A DNA stretch of 32,046 nt from the NCBI GenBank assembly GCA_029263945.1, contig JARIDM010000066.1, positions 1 to 32,046 on the forward strand, in the 5' to 3' direction. A program made the position numbers and the translations under genes. The notes under the pieces are model-generated. The model searched no databases. It was given only the letters and a program-made list of their open reading frames with translations, and was not told where the DNA came from. The stretch comes from Sporosarcina sp. (GTDB taxonomy: Bacteria; Bacillota; Bacilli; Bacillales_A; Planococcaceae). How positions within the stretch are numbered: the first letter of the stretch is position 1; every line of letters begins with the position of its first letter. Shown piece after piece: positions 7,629 to 15,109 of the stretch.

Positions 7629-8867
7629 ATGAGTAAACGACGTGTAGTAATTACCGGTATCGGTGCAGTTTCACCAGTAGGAAATACGGCAGAAGCGTCT
7701 TGGGATGCAGTAATTAACGGTCAATCAGGGATTGGTCCGTTAACGCGACTTGACACTGAACAATTTCCAGTAAAAGTTGCTGCGGAAGTAAAAGATTTTT
7801 CGATTGAAGACTATATTGAGAAAAAAGAAGCACGTAAAATGGACCGCTTCACACATTACGCACTTGCAGCTTCTATTATGGCGATGAAAGATGCAGGACT
7901 AGAAAAACTAGACGATGCACTTGCACTGCGCACGGGCGTCTGGATTGGCTCTGGAATTGGTGGCATGGAAACACATGAACAACAGTTTAAAATCTTTCAA
8001 GAGCGTGGCTATCGCCGCGTAAGTCCATTTTTTGTTCCCATGATGATTCCAGACATGGCATCTGGTCAAGTATCGATTCACTTTGGCGCGAAAGCGATCA
8101 ACTCTTGTTCAGTAACCGCTTGTGCTTCTGGTACGAATTCTATCGGAGATGCGTTTGAAGTCATTCGCCGCGGAGAAGCTGACGTAATGATTTCAGGCGG
8201 CGCGGAAGCACCAATTACGACAATGTCCGTTGCAGGATTTTGTGCGAATAAAGCACTTTCTTTGAACCCAGATCCAGCAACAGCTTCTCGTCCGTTTGAT
8301 GCAAACCGTGATGGATTTGTCATTGGAGAAGGCGCTGGAATTGTCATCCTTGAGGAATATGAGCATGCCGTCGCTCGCGGGGCGAAAATCTATGCAGAGG
8401 TGATCGGGTACGGTGCAACAGGAGATGCGCATCATATTACAGCACCAGCACCAGAGGGAGAAGGCGCTGCGCGTGCGATGCAACAAGCACTTGACCAAAG
8501 TGGCATTGACCCAAGTCAGATTGATTATATTAATGCACATGGTACGAGTACGCCGTATAATGACCAATTTGAAACAATGGCTGCAAAGACGGTATTTGGA
8601 GAACATGCCTACAAGCTTGCGATTAGCTCAACGAAATCGATGACTGGGCATCTTTTAGGTGCGGCAGGTGGACTCGAAGCAATATTCACAGCGAAAGCAT
8701 TGCAAGAAGGGATTTTACCACCCACAATGAATTATGAAACAGCAGACGACGAATGTGATCTGGATTGCGTTCCGAATGCTGCGCGTAAAGTTGCGATTGA
8801 ATATGCAATGAGTAATTCACTCGGTTTTGGTGGCCATAACGCATGCTTAATCTTCAAGAAAGTATAA
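7629..8867 (+). CDS. fabF: Beta-ketoacyl-ACP synthase II
   Basis: 412 residues. It carries out the elongating condensations of acyl-ACP with malonyl-ACP. The Cys-His-His set is Cys165 in TACASG, His304 in AHGTSTP and His341 in SMTGHLLGAAGG, and FGGHN closes the C-terminus. GAGGGGAAG precedes the ATG. The short gap after fabH and the terminator after this gene indicate a two-gene operon controlled from the FapR box. There is no sign of truncation. Confidence 0.97.
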   Translation: MSKRRVVITGIGAVSPVGNTAEASWDAVINGQSGIGPLTRLDTEQFPVKVAAEVKDFSIEDYIEKKEARKMDRFTHYALAASIMAMKDAGLEKLDDALALRTGVWIGSGIGGMETHEQQFKIFQERGYRRVSPFFVPMMIPDMASGQVSIHFGAKAINSCSVTACASGTNSIGDAFEVIRRGEADVMISGGAEAPITTMSVAGFCANKALSLNPDPATASRPFDANRDGFVIGEGAGIVILEEYEHAVARGAKIYAEVIGYGATGDAHHITAPAPEGEGAARAMQQALDQSGIDPSQIDYINAHGTSTPYNDQFETMAAKTVFGEHAYKLAISSTKSMTGHLLGAAGGLEAIFTAKALQEGILPPTMNYETADDECDLDCVPNAARKVAIEYAMSNSLGFGGHNACLIFKKV

Positions 8868-8876
8868 GGGAAAATT

Positions 8877-8905
8877 GGCGTCTCACTTCGGTGGGACGTT
8901 TTTTT
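8877..8905 (+). terminator. Terminator after fabF
   Basis: CGTCTCAC and GTGGGACG arms close on a TTCG tetraloop and are followed by seven T, ending the fabH-fabF transcript. Confidence 0.85.
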
Positions 8906-8916
8906 AAATCAAAACA

Positions 8917-8952
8917 ACAAAAGCCCCCTAATGTCTAAAAAAGGGGGCTTGT
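8917..8952 (-). terminator. Terminator for leftward trpS transcript
   Basis: AAGCCCCCT and AGGGGGCTT form a strong GC stem with a 12-base loop. On the minus strand it is followed by TTTGTTGTTTT; on the plus strand no T-run follows. It therefore best fits the end of the trpS mRNA, which would then run antisense through the small gene at 8989. Confidence 0.65.
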
Positions 8953-8988
8953 TCATATCATAATGGAAAAGGTAAAGGACGAGGTGGC

Positions 8989-9213
8989 TTGACACGCTTT
9001 TTTATTTTTCTCATCAGTTATGGACTCTTGGTAATGAGTACGGCACAGATTATCTTCTATTTTAATTATCGAACACTAGGATATGAATGGAACCAGGTGT
9101 TTTATTTTATTGTGCGTACGGCAGATTTTGCAACGTTTATTGCGTCTGCCATTCTTTTAATGATTACCGTTTTCTACCGAGCCCCATCGCGTTTTCCATT
9201 CTCTTCAGGGTAG
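8989..9213 (+). CDS. Small two-helix membrane protein, uncharacterised
   Basis: 74 residues from a TTG start with AAAGGA nine bases upstream. Two hydrophobic stretches (about residues 4-25 and 48-64) flank a loop containing NYRTLGYEW, which looks conserved rather than random, so I take it as a real inner-membrane protein. Its last 50 bases overlap the 3' end of trpS on the other strand, and the trpS transcript appears to run through the whole gene to the hairpin at 8917-8952. I do not recognise a named family. Function is unknown. Confidence 0.6.
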   Translation: MTRFFIFLISYGLLVMSTAQIIFYFNYRTLGYEWNQVFYFIVRTADFATFIASAILLMITVFYRAPSRFPFSSG

Positions 9214-10150
9214 CAGAAGCAACGATATTTGCTTTTTGGGCACCTTCATCTAAAATCGTATCGAGTTTCGCCGATTCAATTAAGTTATAATAATTTTCTT
9301 GGATGGGTGAAAGATGGCTAATGACAGCTTCAGCGACACCTGCTTTAAAGTCACCGTATTTGAGGCCGTCGTATTTTTGAACAACTTCATCAATCGTCGC
9401 CCCACTCATCGCAGATTCAATCGCAAGTAAATTAGAGACGCCTGGTTTATTTGTCTCATCGAATAAAACAATTCCTTCTGAATCTGTTACTGCACTTTTT
9501 AATTTTTTCTCAATTTCTTTAGGTGTGTCTAATAATGAAATTGTCGCTTTTTTATTTGGGTCAGACTTACTCATTTTTCTTGTAGGTTCTTGGAGCGACT
9601 TAATGCGTGCACCAGTTTTAGGCACGCGAATTTCTGGGATTTTCAAGGTCTTGCCGTAACGGCTGTTAAATCGTTCAGCGAGTGTTCTAGTGAGTTCCAT
9701 GTGTTGCGTTTGGTCATCGCCGACTGGGACGATATCTGTATTGTAAAGAACAATATCAGCTGCCATAAGCGGTGGATAAGTTAGCAGTGCGGATGAAACG
9801 CCCTCTTGGCCGTCTGATTTGTCTTTAAACTGCGTCATGCGCTCAAGTTCACCTATATAAGAAATAGACTGCATTAACCAGCCTGCTTGTGCGTGCGCTG
9901 GAACTTCGGATTGAATGAAAAGAACCGCTTTTTCAGGATCAATCCCACTTGCGACGTAAAGTGCAGCGAGAGCACGAATGGTTTTCTGTAATTCCTTTGG
10001 ATCTTGTCGCATCGTAATGGCATGTTGATCGACGATACAAAAGTGACAATTGTATTCATGTTGAAGTTCTGTAAATTGACGAAATGCACCGATATAGTTT
10101 CCGAGTGTGACTGTTCCAGTTGGTTGTACGCCTGAAAAAATAGTTTTCAT
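9164..10150 (-). CDS. trpS: Tryptophanyl-tRNA synthetase
   Basis: 328 residues, normal for bacterial TrpRS, a class Ic enzyme that charges tRNA-Trp. The HIGH-type motif is PTGTVTLGNYIG (residues 10-21) and the KMSKS motif is complete at residues 192-196; GDDQTQHMELTR near 144-155 is typical of TrpRS. GAGGAGG lies just before the ATG. A 450-bp leader with a tryptophan T-box controls it. The 3' end overlaps the convergent small membrane gene by 50 bases. Confidence 0.97.
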   Translation of the reverse strand: MKTIFSGVQPTGTVTLGNYIGAFRQFTELQHEYNCHFCIVDQHAITMRQDPKELQKTIRALAALYVASGIDPEKAVLFIQSEVPAHAQAGWLMQSISYIGELERMTQFKDKSDGQEGVSSALLTYPPLMAADIVLYNTDIVPVGDDQTQHMELTRTLAERFNSRYGKTLKIPEIRVPKTGARIKSLQEPTRKMSKSDPNKKATISLLDTPKEIEKKLKSAVTDSEGIVLFDETNKPGVSNLLAIESAMSGATIDEVVQKYDGLKYGDFKAGVAEAVISHLSPIQENYYNLIESAKLDTILDEGAQKANIVASATLKRMENAMGLGRKR

Positions 10151-10304
10151 AAAAATTTCCTCCTCATTTAATCAAATTCATAATAGGGTTTTGTTGCGAC
10201 GCCACCACAACATAGCGTCGGGTTAAACTATTCCCGAACCATCTGCTGCGTTGTTGTCGCAGGCTAAGGTCATTATGATATTGATTCCATTAATAAATCT
10301 ACAT

Positions 10305-10345
10305 AAAAAAACATCAGTCGTCCCTATAAAAAGGGACGACTGATG
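10305..10345 (-). terminator. T-box attenuator terminator
   Basis: A 14-bp perfect stem (CATCAGTCGTCCCT, 10312-10325, with its complement 10332-10345) followed on the minus strand by seven T. It competes with the antiterminator formed by the T-box sequence just upstream. Confidence 0.93.
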
Positions 10346-10605
10346 TCTATTCAACCGCGGTACCACCCGAATTGCCCGAAGGCCTCTCAAGCTCCGTAAC
10401 GCGGAGATACGTAACAAGGTTGAAGGAAAGATAGTTCCTTTTCGTTGTTAAGCTCGGGAACCCAATTCAATCCAAAAGGTTATCTGCTCACACCGCTGCA
10501 GACTCTCTGGTAACCTCTACTGGATTTACTTTTTCCGTCACTGCCGTTCAATATGAAATTGACTGAAGTACGTTTAATTTCTAATTTAATAAAAATCTGT
10601 ACATT
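10305..10605 (-). promoter_or_regulatory. T-box riboswitch leader of trpS
   Basis: The T-box core GGGTGGTACCGCGG is at 10355-10368 (minus strand), immediately before the terminator. Upstream lie an AGTA-type Stem I and a GAATTGGG loop whose TGG (10462-10464, minus) is a good tryptophan specifier codon. Uncharged tRNA-Trp would pair with the specifier and the T-box bulge and allow read-through into trpS. The 154 bases between the terminator and trpS hold no gene but contain short inverted repeats (CGACGC with GCGTCG near 10196-10219). Confidence 0.95.
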
Positions 10606-10611
10606 TTCTAT

Positions 10612-10640
10612 ATTATAATCTGTCGTGTTAAGAGTTGCAA
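10612..10640 (-). promoter_or_regulatory. Sigma-A promoter of trpS leader
   Basis: On the minus strand TTGCAA (10635-10640), a 17-bp spacer and TATAAT (10612-10617). Transcription should start near 10605, just ahead of T-box Stem I. Confidence 0.82.
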
Positions 10641-10719
10641 GAATGAATATCTAGATTTTCCTTTCATTCGAATCCTACCCCTGTTAAAATAAGAGAGAAA
10701 TAGGAAGGATGTTGTCGAA

Positions 10720-11925
10720 ATGAAATGGAAAAAATACGCATTGGCTGCTGTTATTACAGCGGGATTAACAATGCCAATGAACACATACGCGAAAGAAAAC
10801 CAAACAACAGAAGACTTTGCTGCACGTACATATAGTTTCGAAGCGATAGATAAACATAGTGTCTCAACATCAACACTTTTTAGATATGACTCTGGTCTTA
10901 CCTTTGAATATCCAGATGCAGTTCGGGGAATCTATGTTACTGGGCATTCCGCTGGAGGCGCTCGCTTTGATAAGCTAGTAAACTTATTAGATTCAACGGA
11001 TTTAAATGCAATGGTGATCGATATTAAAGATGATTTTGGGTATCTTACTTATATGCCGACTGAAGATTCAGCGCTTCATGCTATGGATATTGGTCAGCCG
11101 TATATAAAAGATCCACAAGCAATGTTGAAAAAATTAGAAGAAAAACAAATTTATCCGATCGGAAGAATTGTCGTTTTTAAAGATAGTGTGCTTGCAGAAA
11201 AACGACCTGAATTGTCATTTACAGATAACGGGAAAATTTGGAAGAATCGCAGAGGTGAAGCATTTGTTAACCCATTTATGAAAGAAGTTTGGGATCATAA
11301 TGTGAACATTGCAATTGAGGCGGCGAAGATGGGCTTCCAAGAGATTCAATTTGACTATGTGCGTTTCCCAGAAGGTTTTGAGAACCGCCATGATTCACTT
11401 GGCTATGATTATGAATCCTATGCGGAATCAGACTTAGATCCGGTACAACGAAGAGTAGAAGCAGTGACGGATTTCGTTGCTTATGCAAGAGAACAATTAA
11501 AGCCTTATGGTGTTGAGGTTTCCGTTGATATATTCGGATACGCCGCAACATTAGATGAAGCGCCAGGAATTGGACAAAACTTTTCGAAAATCTCTGAGAA
11601 TGTGGATGTGATTTCTTCGATGATTTACCCAAGTCATTGGACATCTTATTTCGGAGTTGCTAAGCCAGACTTAGAACCTTATAAAATTGTATCGGAATAC
11701 GCGAAAGTTGAAAATGGTGTACTTGGTAAACTTGACCAGAAACCAGTATCTAGACCTTGGCTACAAGACTTTAGTGCTTCATGGCTCGGTTCTGGCAACT
11801 ATATTCGTTATGGTAAAAATGAAGTTGAAGCACAAATTAAAGCATTGAATGAACAAGGGATTAATGAATACCTTCTATGGAATGCCGGAAATACGTATAC
11901 AACTGGTGTGAATTATAAACCATAA
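10720..11925 (+). CDS. Secreted putative glycoside hydrolase (DUF4015 family)
   Basis: 401 residues. A signal peptide with positive start (MKWKKY), a hydrophobic core and a likely cut after TYA near residue 24 directs it outside the membrane; no lipobox cysteine is present. The mature part resembles the DUF4015 putative glycosyl hydrolase family (TIM-barrel): RGIYVTGHSAGG at the start, AMVIDIKDDFG near residue 105, QFDYVRFPEG near residue 210, SVDIFGYA and SMIYPSHW. The conserved Asp in QFDYVRFPEG and the Asp in VDIFG are candidate catalytic or sugar-binding residues, by analogy. The substrate is unknown, perhaps a cell-wall or capsular glycan. It stands alone between trpS and spx with its own AGGAAGG ribosome site. 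Confidence 0.8.
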   Translation: MKWKKYALAAVITAGLTMPMNTYAKENQTTEDFAARTYSFEAIDKHSVSTSTLFRYDSGLTFEYPDAVRGIYVTGHSAGGARFDKLVNLLDSTDLNAMVIDIKDDFGYLTYMPTEDSALHAMDIGQPYIKDPQAMLKKLEEKQIYPIGRIVVFKDSVLAEKRPELSFTDNGKIWKNRRGEAFVNPFMKEVWDHNVNIAIEAAKMGFQEIQFDYVRFPEGFENRHDSLGYDYESYAESDLDPVQRRVEAVTDFVAYAREQLKPYGVEVSVDIFGYAATLDEAPGIGQNFSKISENVDVISSMIYPSHWTSYFGVAKPDLEPYKIVSEYAKVENGVLGKLDQKPVSRPWLQDFSASWLGSGNYIRYGKNEVEAQIKALNEQGINEYLLWNAGNTYTTGVNYKP

Positions 11926-12326
11926 CCCCTATTTTGAATGATAAAATGAGGTTTTCAACAGTGTATGAAACTTTTTTGTTTTCAAATCGTACTATAAGTA
12001 TTAGGTTCGTAATTTTTTTTCAATGCAAATGGCTAAATGAGAATGTGAAAAAAGATTTGAAATGCATGTTTAATTTTAGTTCGTGAAGGGTATAACAGTA
12101 CTACAGTGAAATACAACTTGGGAAAACACATTCTAAACGGAAGGGACTCATGACTTATTGCGGAAATGTGACGATATGTCATTATTTTTAAAGTTATTCG
12201 TAAAAGGTGTTTTCTTCAATGGTTATATTGTGTATACTGTTAGTAGGGATTGTAATTTAAAATAATTCTAATTTAGTTTAGTATAAAAAATAAGAACGAA
12301 CCGAATTGAAAGGAAGTGTCAGCGTT
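11926..12326 (+). other. AT-rich intergenic region upstream of spx
   Basis: No convincing gene is present. It contains a 13-codon open frame (12150-12191) with a GGAAGGG site in front, a short inverted repeat TGAC-N5-GTCA near 12168-12180, a possible -10 box TATACT (12233-12238) with no good -35, and a PerR-like palindrome. The length fits the complex multi-promoter leaders known for spx. Confidence 0.5.
12257..12271 (+). promoter_or_regulatory. PerR-like box upstream of spx
   Basis: TTAAAATAATTCTAA matches 12 of 14 fixed positions of the PerR consensus TTATAATNATTATAA. It lies about 20 bp downstream of the TATACT box. B. subtilis spx is known to be PerR- and YodB-repressed, but the region is AT-rich and the match could be chance. 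Confidence 0.4.
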
Positions 12327-12725
12327 ATGATGGTTACATTATTTACGTCACCAAGCTGTACGTCATGCAGAAAAGCAAAAGCATGGTTGGAGGAACACGA
12401 AATTTCGTATACGGAACGAAACATATTTTCTGAACCTTTAAATATCGATGAAATAAAAGAAATCCTTCGCATGACCGAAGACGGTACAGATGAAATCATT
12501 TCAACACGATCTAAGATTTACCAAAAATTAAATGTAGATGTAGAAAGTCTTCCCTTACAACGTCTTTACGAATTAATCCAGGAGCACCCAGGATTATTAA
12601 GACGTCCAATCATTTTAGATGAGAAGAGACTTCAAGTAGGTTACAACGAAGATGAAATTCGTCGCTTCCTACCACGAAAAGTAAGGGCATATCAGTTACT
12701 TGAAGCACGTCGTATGGTTAACTAA
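12327..12725 (+). CDS. spx: Spx, redox-sensing RNA-polymerase-binding regulator
   Basis: 132 residues from ATG 12327 (AAAGGAAG about ten bases upstream); the next codon is also ATG and gives the 131-residue length usual in Bacillus. Spx binds the alpha-subunit C-terminal domain and switches transcription during disulfide stress. The ArsC-like fold carries the CTSC redox switch at residues 11-14, and ILRMTEDGTDEIISTRS and RRPIILDEKRLQVGYNEDEIRRFLP are near-identical to B. subtilis Spx. ClpXP degrades it with the adaptor SpxH, whose gene is about 5 kb downstream. mecA follows, as in other Bacillales. Confidence 0.97.
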   Translation: MMVTLFTSPSCTSCRKAKAWLEEHEISYTERNIFSEPLNIDEIKEILRMTEDGTDEIISTRSKIYQKLNVDVESLPLQRLYELIQEHPGLLRRPIILDEKRLQVGYNEDEIRRFLPRKVRAYQLLEARRMVN

Positions 12726-12740
12726 GATAATGTAATAGTA

Positions 12741-12787
12741 AGCTGATAGGGGGACATTGGAAGATGCCGTTAACCTATTGGCTTTTC
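12741..12787 (+). terminator. Probable terminator after spx
   Basis: AGCTGATAGG pairs fully with CCTATTGGCT (two G-T pairs) around a 23-base loop, followed by TTTTCTC. The large loop and short T-run make it moderate. Confidence 0.5.
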
Positions 12788-12977
12788 TCATTCCCTTGCT
12801 TTCTTGATGAATGTTCTCTAGAATAGTTTCTACTATGCAAACTATAATTTATGGAGAGAACCCTTACAAAACTAAGTGAACGGTCATATAATACTTATAA
12901 GGCATTGTAGGGTGAATACATTCATATATACAAGGAACTGAAACAAATCCTATATTAATAGGAAGGGAGAGATAGGG

Positions 12978-13631
12978 ATGGAAATAGAACGGATTAATGA
13001 AGACACTGTTAAGTTTTTTCTTTCATATATAGACATTGAGGAACGTGGTTTTTCACGGGAAGAAGTGTGGAATAACCGTGAGAAAAGTGAAGAACTTTTT
13101 TGGAATATGATGGATGAGATTAACGAAGAAGATGAGTTTACTGTAGAAGGTCCTTTGTGGATTCAAGTTCATGCAAAAAATGAAGGTATAGAAGTGACTG
13201 TAACACGTGCAATGCCAGGAGATGGACAATTAGGCGACTCACCGTTCGATGATGACGATCCAAGAAGAATGCTGCAGCAACCCAATATTGAAAGTTATCA
13301 TGATCTCGAGAACATGATTACCGAAGGCTTAGAAGCGAGCGCTGAATGGGTTGAAAATACGTTTAGTTTTCCAGATTTTGAAGATGTAATTCGCACCTCG
13401 AGTAGAATGCATGGATATGAGGCACAGACTTCACTCTATTCATATGAAAACAAGTTCTATTTACATGTTGTTTATGATGAAGATCTGATGGATAATCATG
13501 ATAAAACAAATATGTTCAGTGTGCTTAGTGAATTTGGTCATCCTTCAAAAAAGACGATTCACCTTCTTAAAGAATACGGTAATCTTATATTTGAAAAAGA
13601 TGTTTTCACTCAAATTGAAAAATATTTTTAA
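12978..13631 (+). CDS. mecA: MecA, adaptor of ClpC
   Basis: 217 residues, the normal MecA length. MecA targets substrates (ComK, and in sporulation others) to ClpC-ClpP and also assembles the ClpC hexamer. The N-terminal substrate-binding domain begins MEIERINEDTVKFFLSYIDIEERG-like, a DDDDP acidic linker follows (about residues 88-95), and the C-terminal ClpC-binding domain has YSYENKFYLHV and VLSEFG. GGAAGGGAGAG precedes the ATG. A promoter-like TATAAT (12887-12892) lies about 90 bp upstream. spx-mecA linkage is conserved in Bacillales. No clpC is in this window. Confidence 0.95.
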   Translation: MEIERINEDTVKFFLSYIDIEERGFSREEVWNNREKSEELFWNMMDEINEEDEFTVEGPLWIQVHAKNEGIEVTVTRAMPGDGQLGDSPFDDDDPRRMLQQPNIESYHDLENMITEGLEASAEWVENTFSFPDFEDVIRTSSRMHGYEAQTSLYSYENKFYLHVVYDEDLMDNHDKTNMFSVLSEFGHPSKKTIHLLKEYGNLIFEKDVFTQIEKYF

Positions 13632-13675
13632 TCCTATAAAACACGAATTTAAGCGGTTTTGGTTCTATAATAAAT

Positions 13676-13748
13676 GACGTTGGTAAAAGAAATCCCTGTC
13701 TCCAGGAAATAGGAGAAAGGGATGGGATTTTACTAACGTCTTTTTTTT
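13676..13748 (+). terminator. Terminator after mecA
   Basis: A long stem: GACGTTGGTAAAA with TTTTACTAACGTC, then ATCCC with GGGAT further in, followed by eight or nine T. Confidence 0.9.
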
Positions 13749-13912
13749 ATGGATATATCAACATGCTGATTTTCGTTCTGAGCGGACCACTGCAGTGTAG
13801 ACTAACATTTTTCGGATATTTTGTGTGATAGAATAAAGTTCAAATTGATTCGAAAACGGAGTTGCATTCTTTTTGTAATTATCTTACTATTAGGAATAAG
13901 GAGGGGGTCGAC

Positions 13913-15067
13913 ATACTGACTGCGAAATTAAAAGAAGGAACACTTATTACGCTTTCGTATAAAATGAAAAAAGAAGAACTCAGAACTTGGCGAAAATCGA
14001 CAGAATTCTTTTGTCCACAATGCCAAGAAGAAGTCTTGTTAAAAGTAGGAGATATCATGATTCCTCATTTTTCTCATAAGTCGAATACATCATGTTCAGC
14101 TTCATTTTCTGAAGGAGAATCGGAACAACATTTATTGGGTAAAGCGCATTTGTATCATTTACTTAACCAAGTAACAGAAAAGGTAGAATTAGAACCATAC
14201 TTTAAAGAAATTGCGCAGCGACCAGATTTACTCGTAGAAAAAGCGAATCGGTTATATCCGATTGAGTTTCAATGTAGTGTCATTTCAATTCCCCAAATTC
14301 AAAAGAGAACGATGGGATTTATAAATGCGAATATGAAGCCCATCTGGATATTACACACACCCGAAAAACTAAAGAAAATCCCTCAAGGTGTTCAGAAAAT
14401 ACATTTTTCAAAGTTTGAAGAACAGTTTTTTACGAACATTTCCCCAGAAGGCCTTGTGTTACTCACTTACGATCCTCAGCACCAATCCTTCCATTACTTT
14501 TCGACCCTTCAGCATGTGTTGGGCAGGCAGTATATTGGGGTGCATCGAACGTTACCAATCGCCAAACAAACTTTTCCCTTTGCTCGACCAAAATTTCCTA
14601 CAAGTTCGGATACTCAAGTTTATTTCCGTATCTTCAAACAGATGCGGCAGGCTTTTTTACATGGTGTCATTTTTAGAAACAGAAGGGGGATTAATCATCC
14701 TTTTTTAAGGAAATGCTATGAATTACGAACGAATGCCAGAGATCTTCCCAATTGGATTGGTGTCCCTATTCCTTTTCAAAATCCTTTTGTGGAACATCCC
14801 TGCGAATGGCAATTGGCATTTATATATTATATAAAACGAGAACAAAAAAGCGTTCAATTTATGTGCAAAAAAGAAATTAAAAATTTCTTGAAAACTTTCG
14901 ATAGACCCTACGAACGATTAATAGATGCGTGTATGAGTTATAGAGGTTTTCTATTGTCAATTGGCATAAATTCATGGGACAAGACTATAAATATTAAAGA
15001 GGAAAAAATAGTTGCCTCTCTTCTAGCACATTCCTTGCAAAGTGATGTGAAAATTGAGAAAATGTAA
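13913..15067 (+). CDS. coiA: CoiA, competence nuclease-like protein
   Basis: 384 residues if read from ATA 13913. CoiA is needed for recombination of DNA taken up during transformation. The N-terminal region has a CPQC pair and a HFSH/C segment resembling a zinc-binding site; the central RPDLLV...YPIEFQ block matches the CoiA PD-(D/E)xK-like nuclease core; the C-terminal part is alpha-helical and poorly conserved. Start choice is odd. The only strong ribosome site, AAGGAGG (13898-13904), is followed eight bases later by ATA and then CTG; reading from ATA gives MLTAKL. A TTG at 13862 has only CGGAG touching it, and no ATG or GTG lies near the strong site. An extended -10 (TGATAGAAT, 13826-13834) lies upstream. 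Confidence 0.88.
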   Translation: MLTAKLKEGTLITLSYKMKKEELRTWRKSTEFFCPQCQEEVLLKVGDIMIPHFSHKSNTSCSASFSEGESEQHLLGKAHLYHLLNQVTEKVELEPYFKEIAQRPDLLVEKANRLYPIEFQCSVISIPQIQKRTMGFINANMKPIWILHTPEKLKKIPQGVQKIHFSKFEEQFFTNISPEGLVLLTYDPQHQSFHYFSTLQHVLGRQYIGVHRTLPIAKQTFPFARPKFPTSSDTQVYFRIFKQMRQAFLHGVIFRNRRGINHPFLRKCYELRTNARDLPNWIGVPIPFQNPFVEHPCEWQLAFIYYIKREQKSVQFMCKKEIKNFLKTFDRPYERLIDACMSYRGFLLSIGINSWDKTINIKEEKIVASLLAHSLQSDVKIEKM

Positions 15068-15109
15068 ATAGTTCGATGCTCGAAGTAAAGACTAAAGGGG
15101 GATATAATC

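Noticed and set aside
8193..8606. Minus-strand frame of 137 codons inside fabF
   Set aside because: Antisense shadow of a conserved enzyme; Cys- and Trp-rich nonsense composition and no start signal.
10223..10417. 64-codon minus-strand frame upstream of trpS
   Set aside because: It lies across the T-box antiterminator and terminator, whose RNA structure explains the sequence.
11276..11644. 122-codon minus-strand frame
   Set aside because: Shadow of the DUF4015 gene; His/Leu/Ser-biased composition typical of antisense frames.
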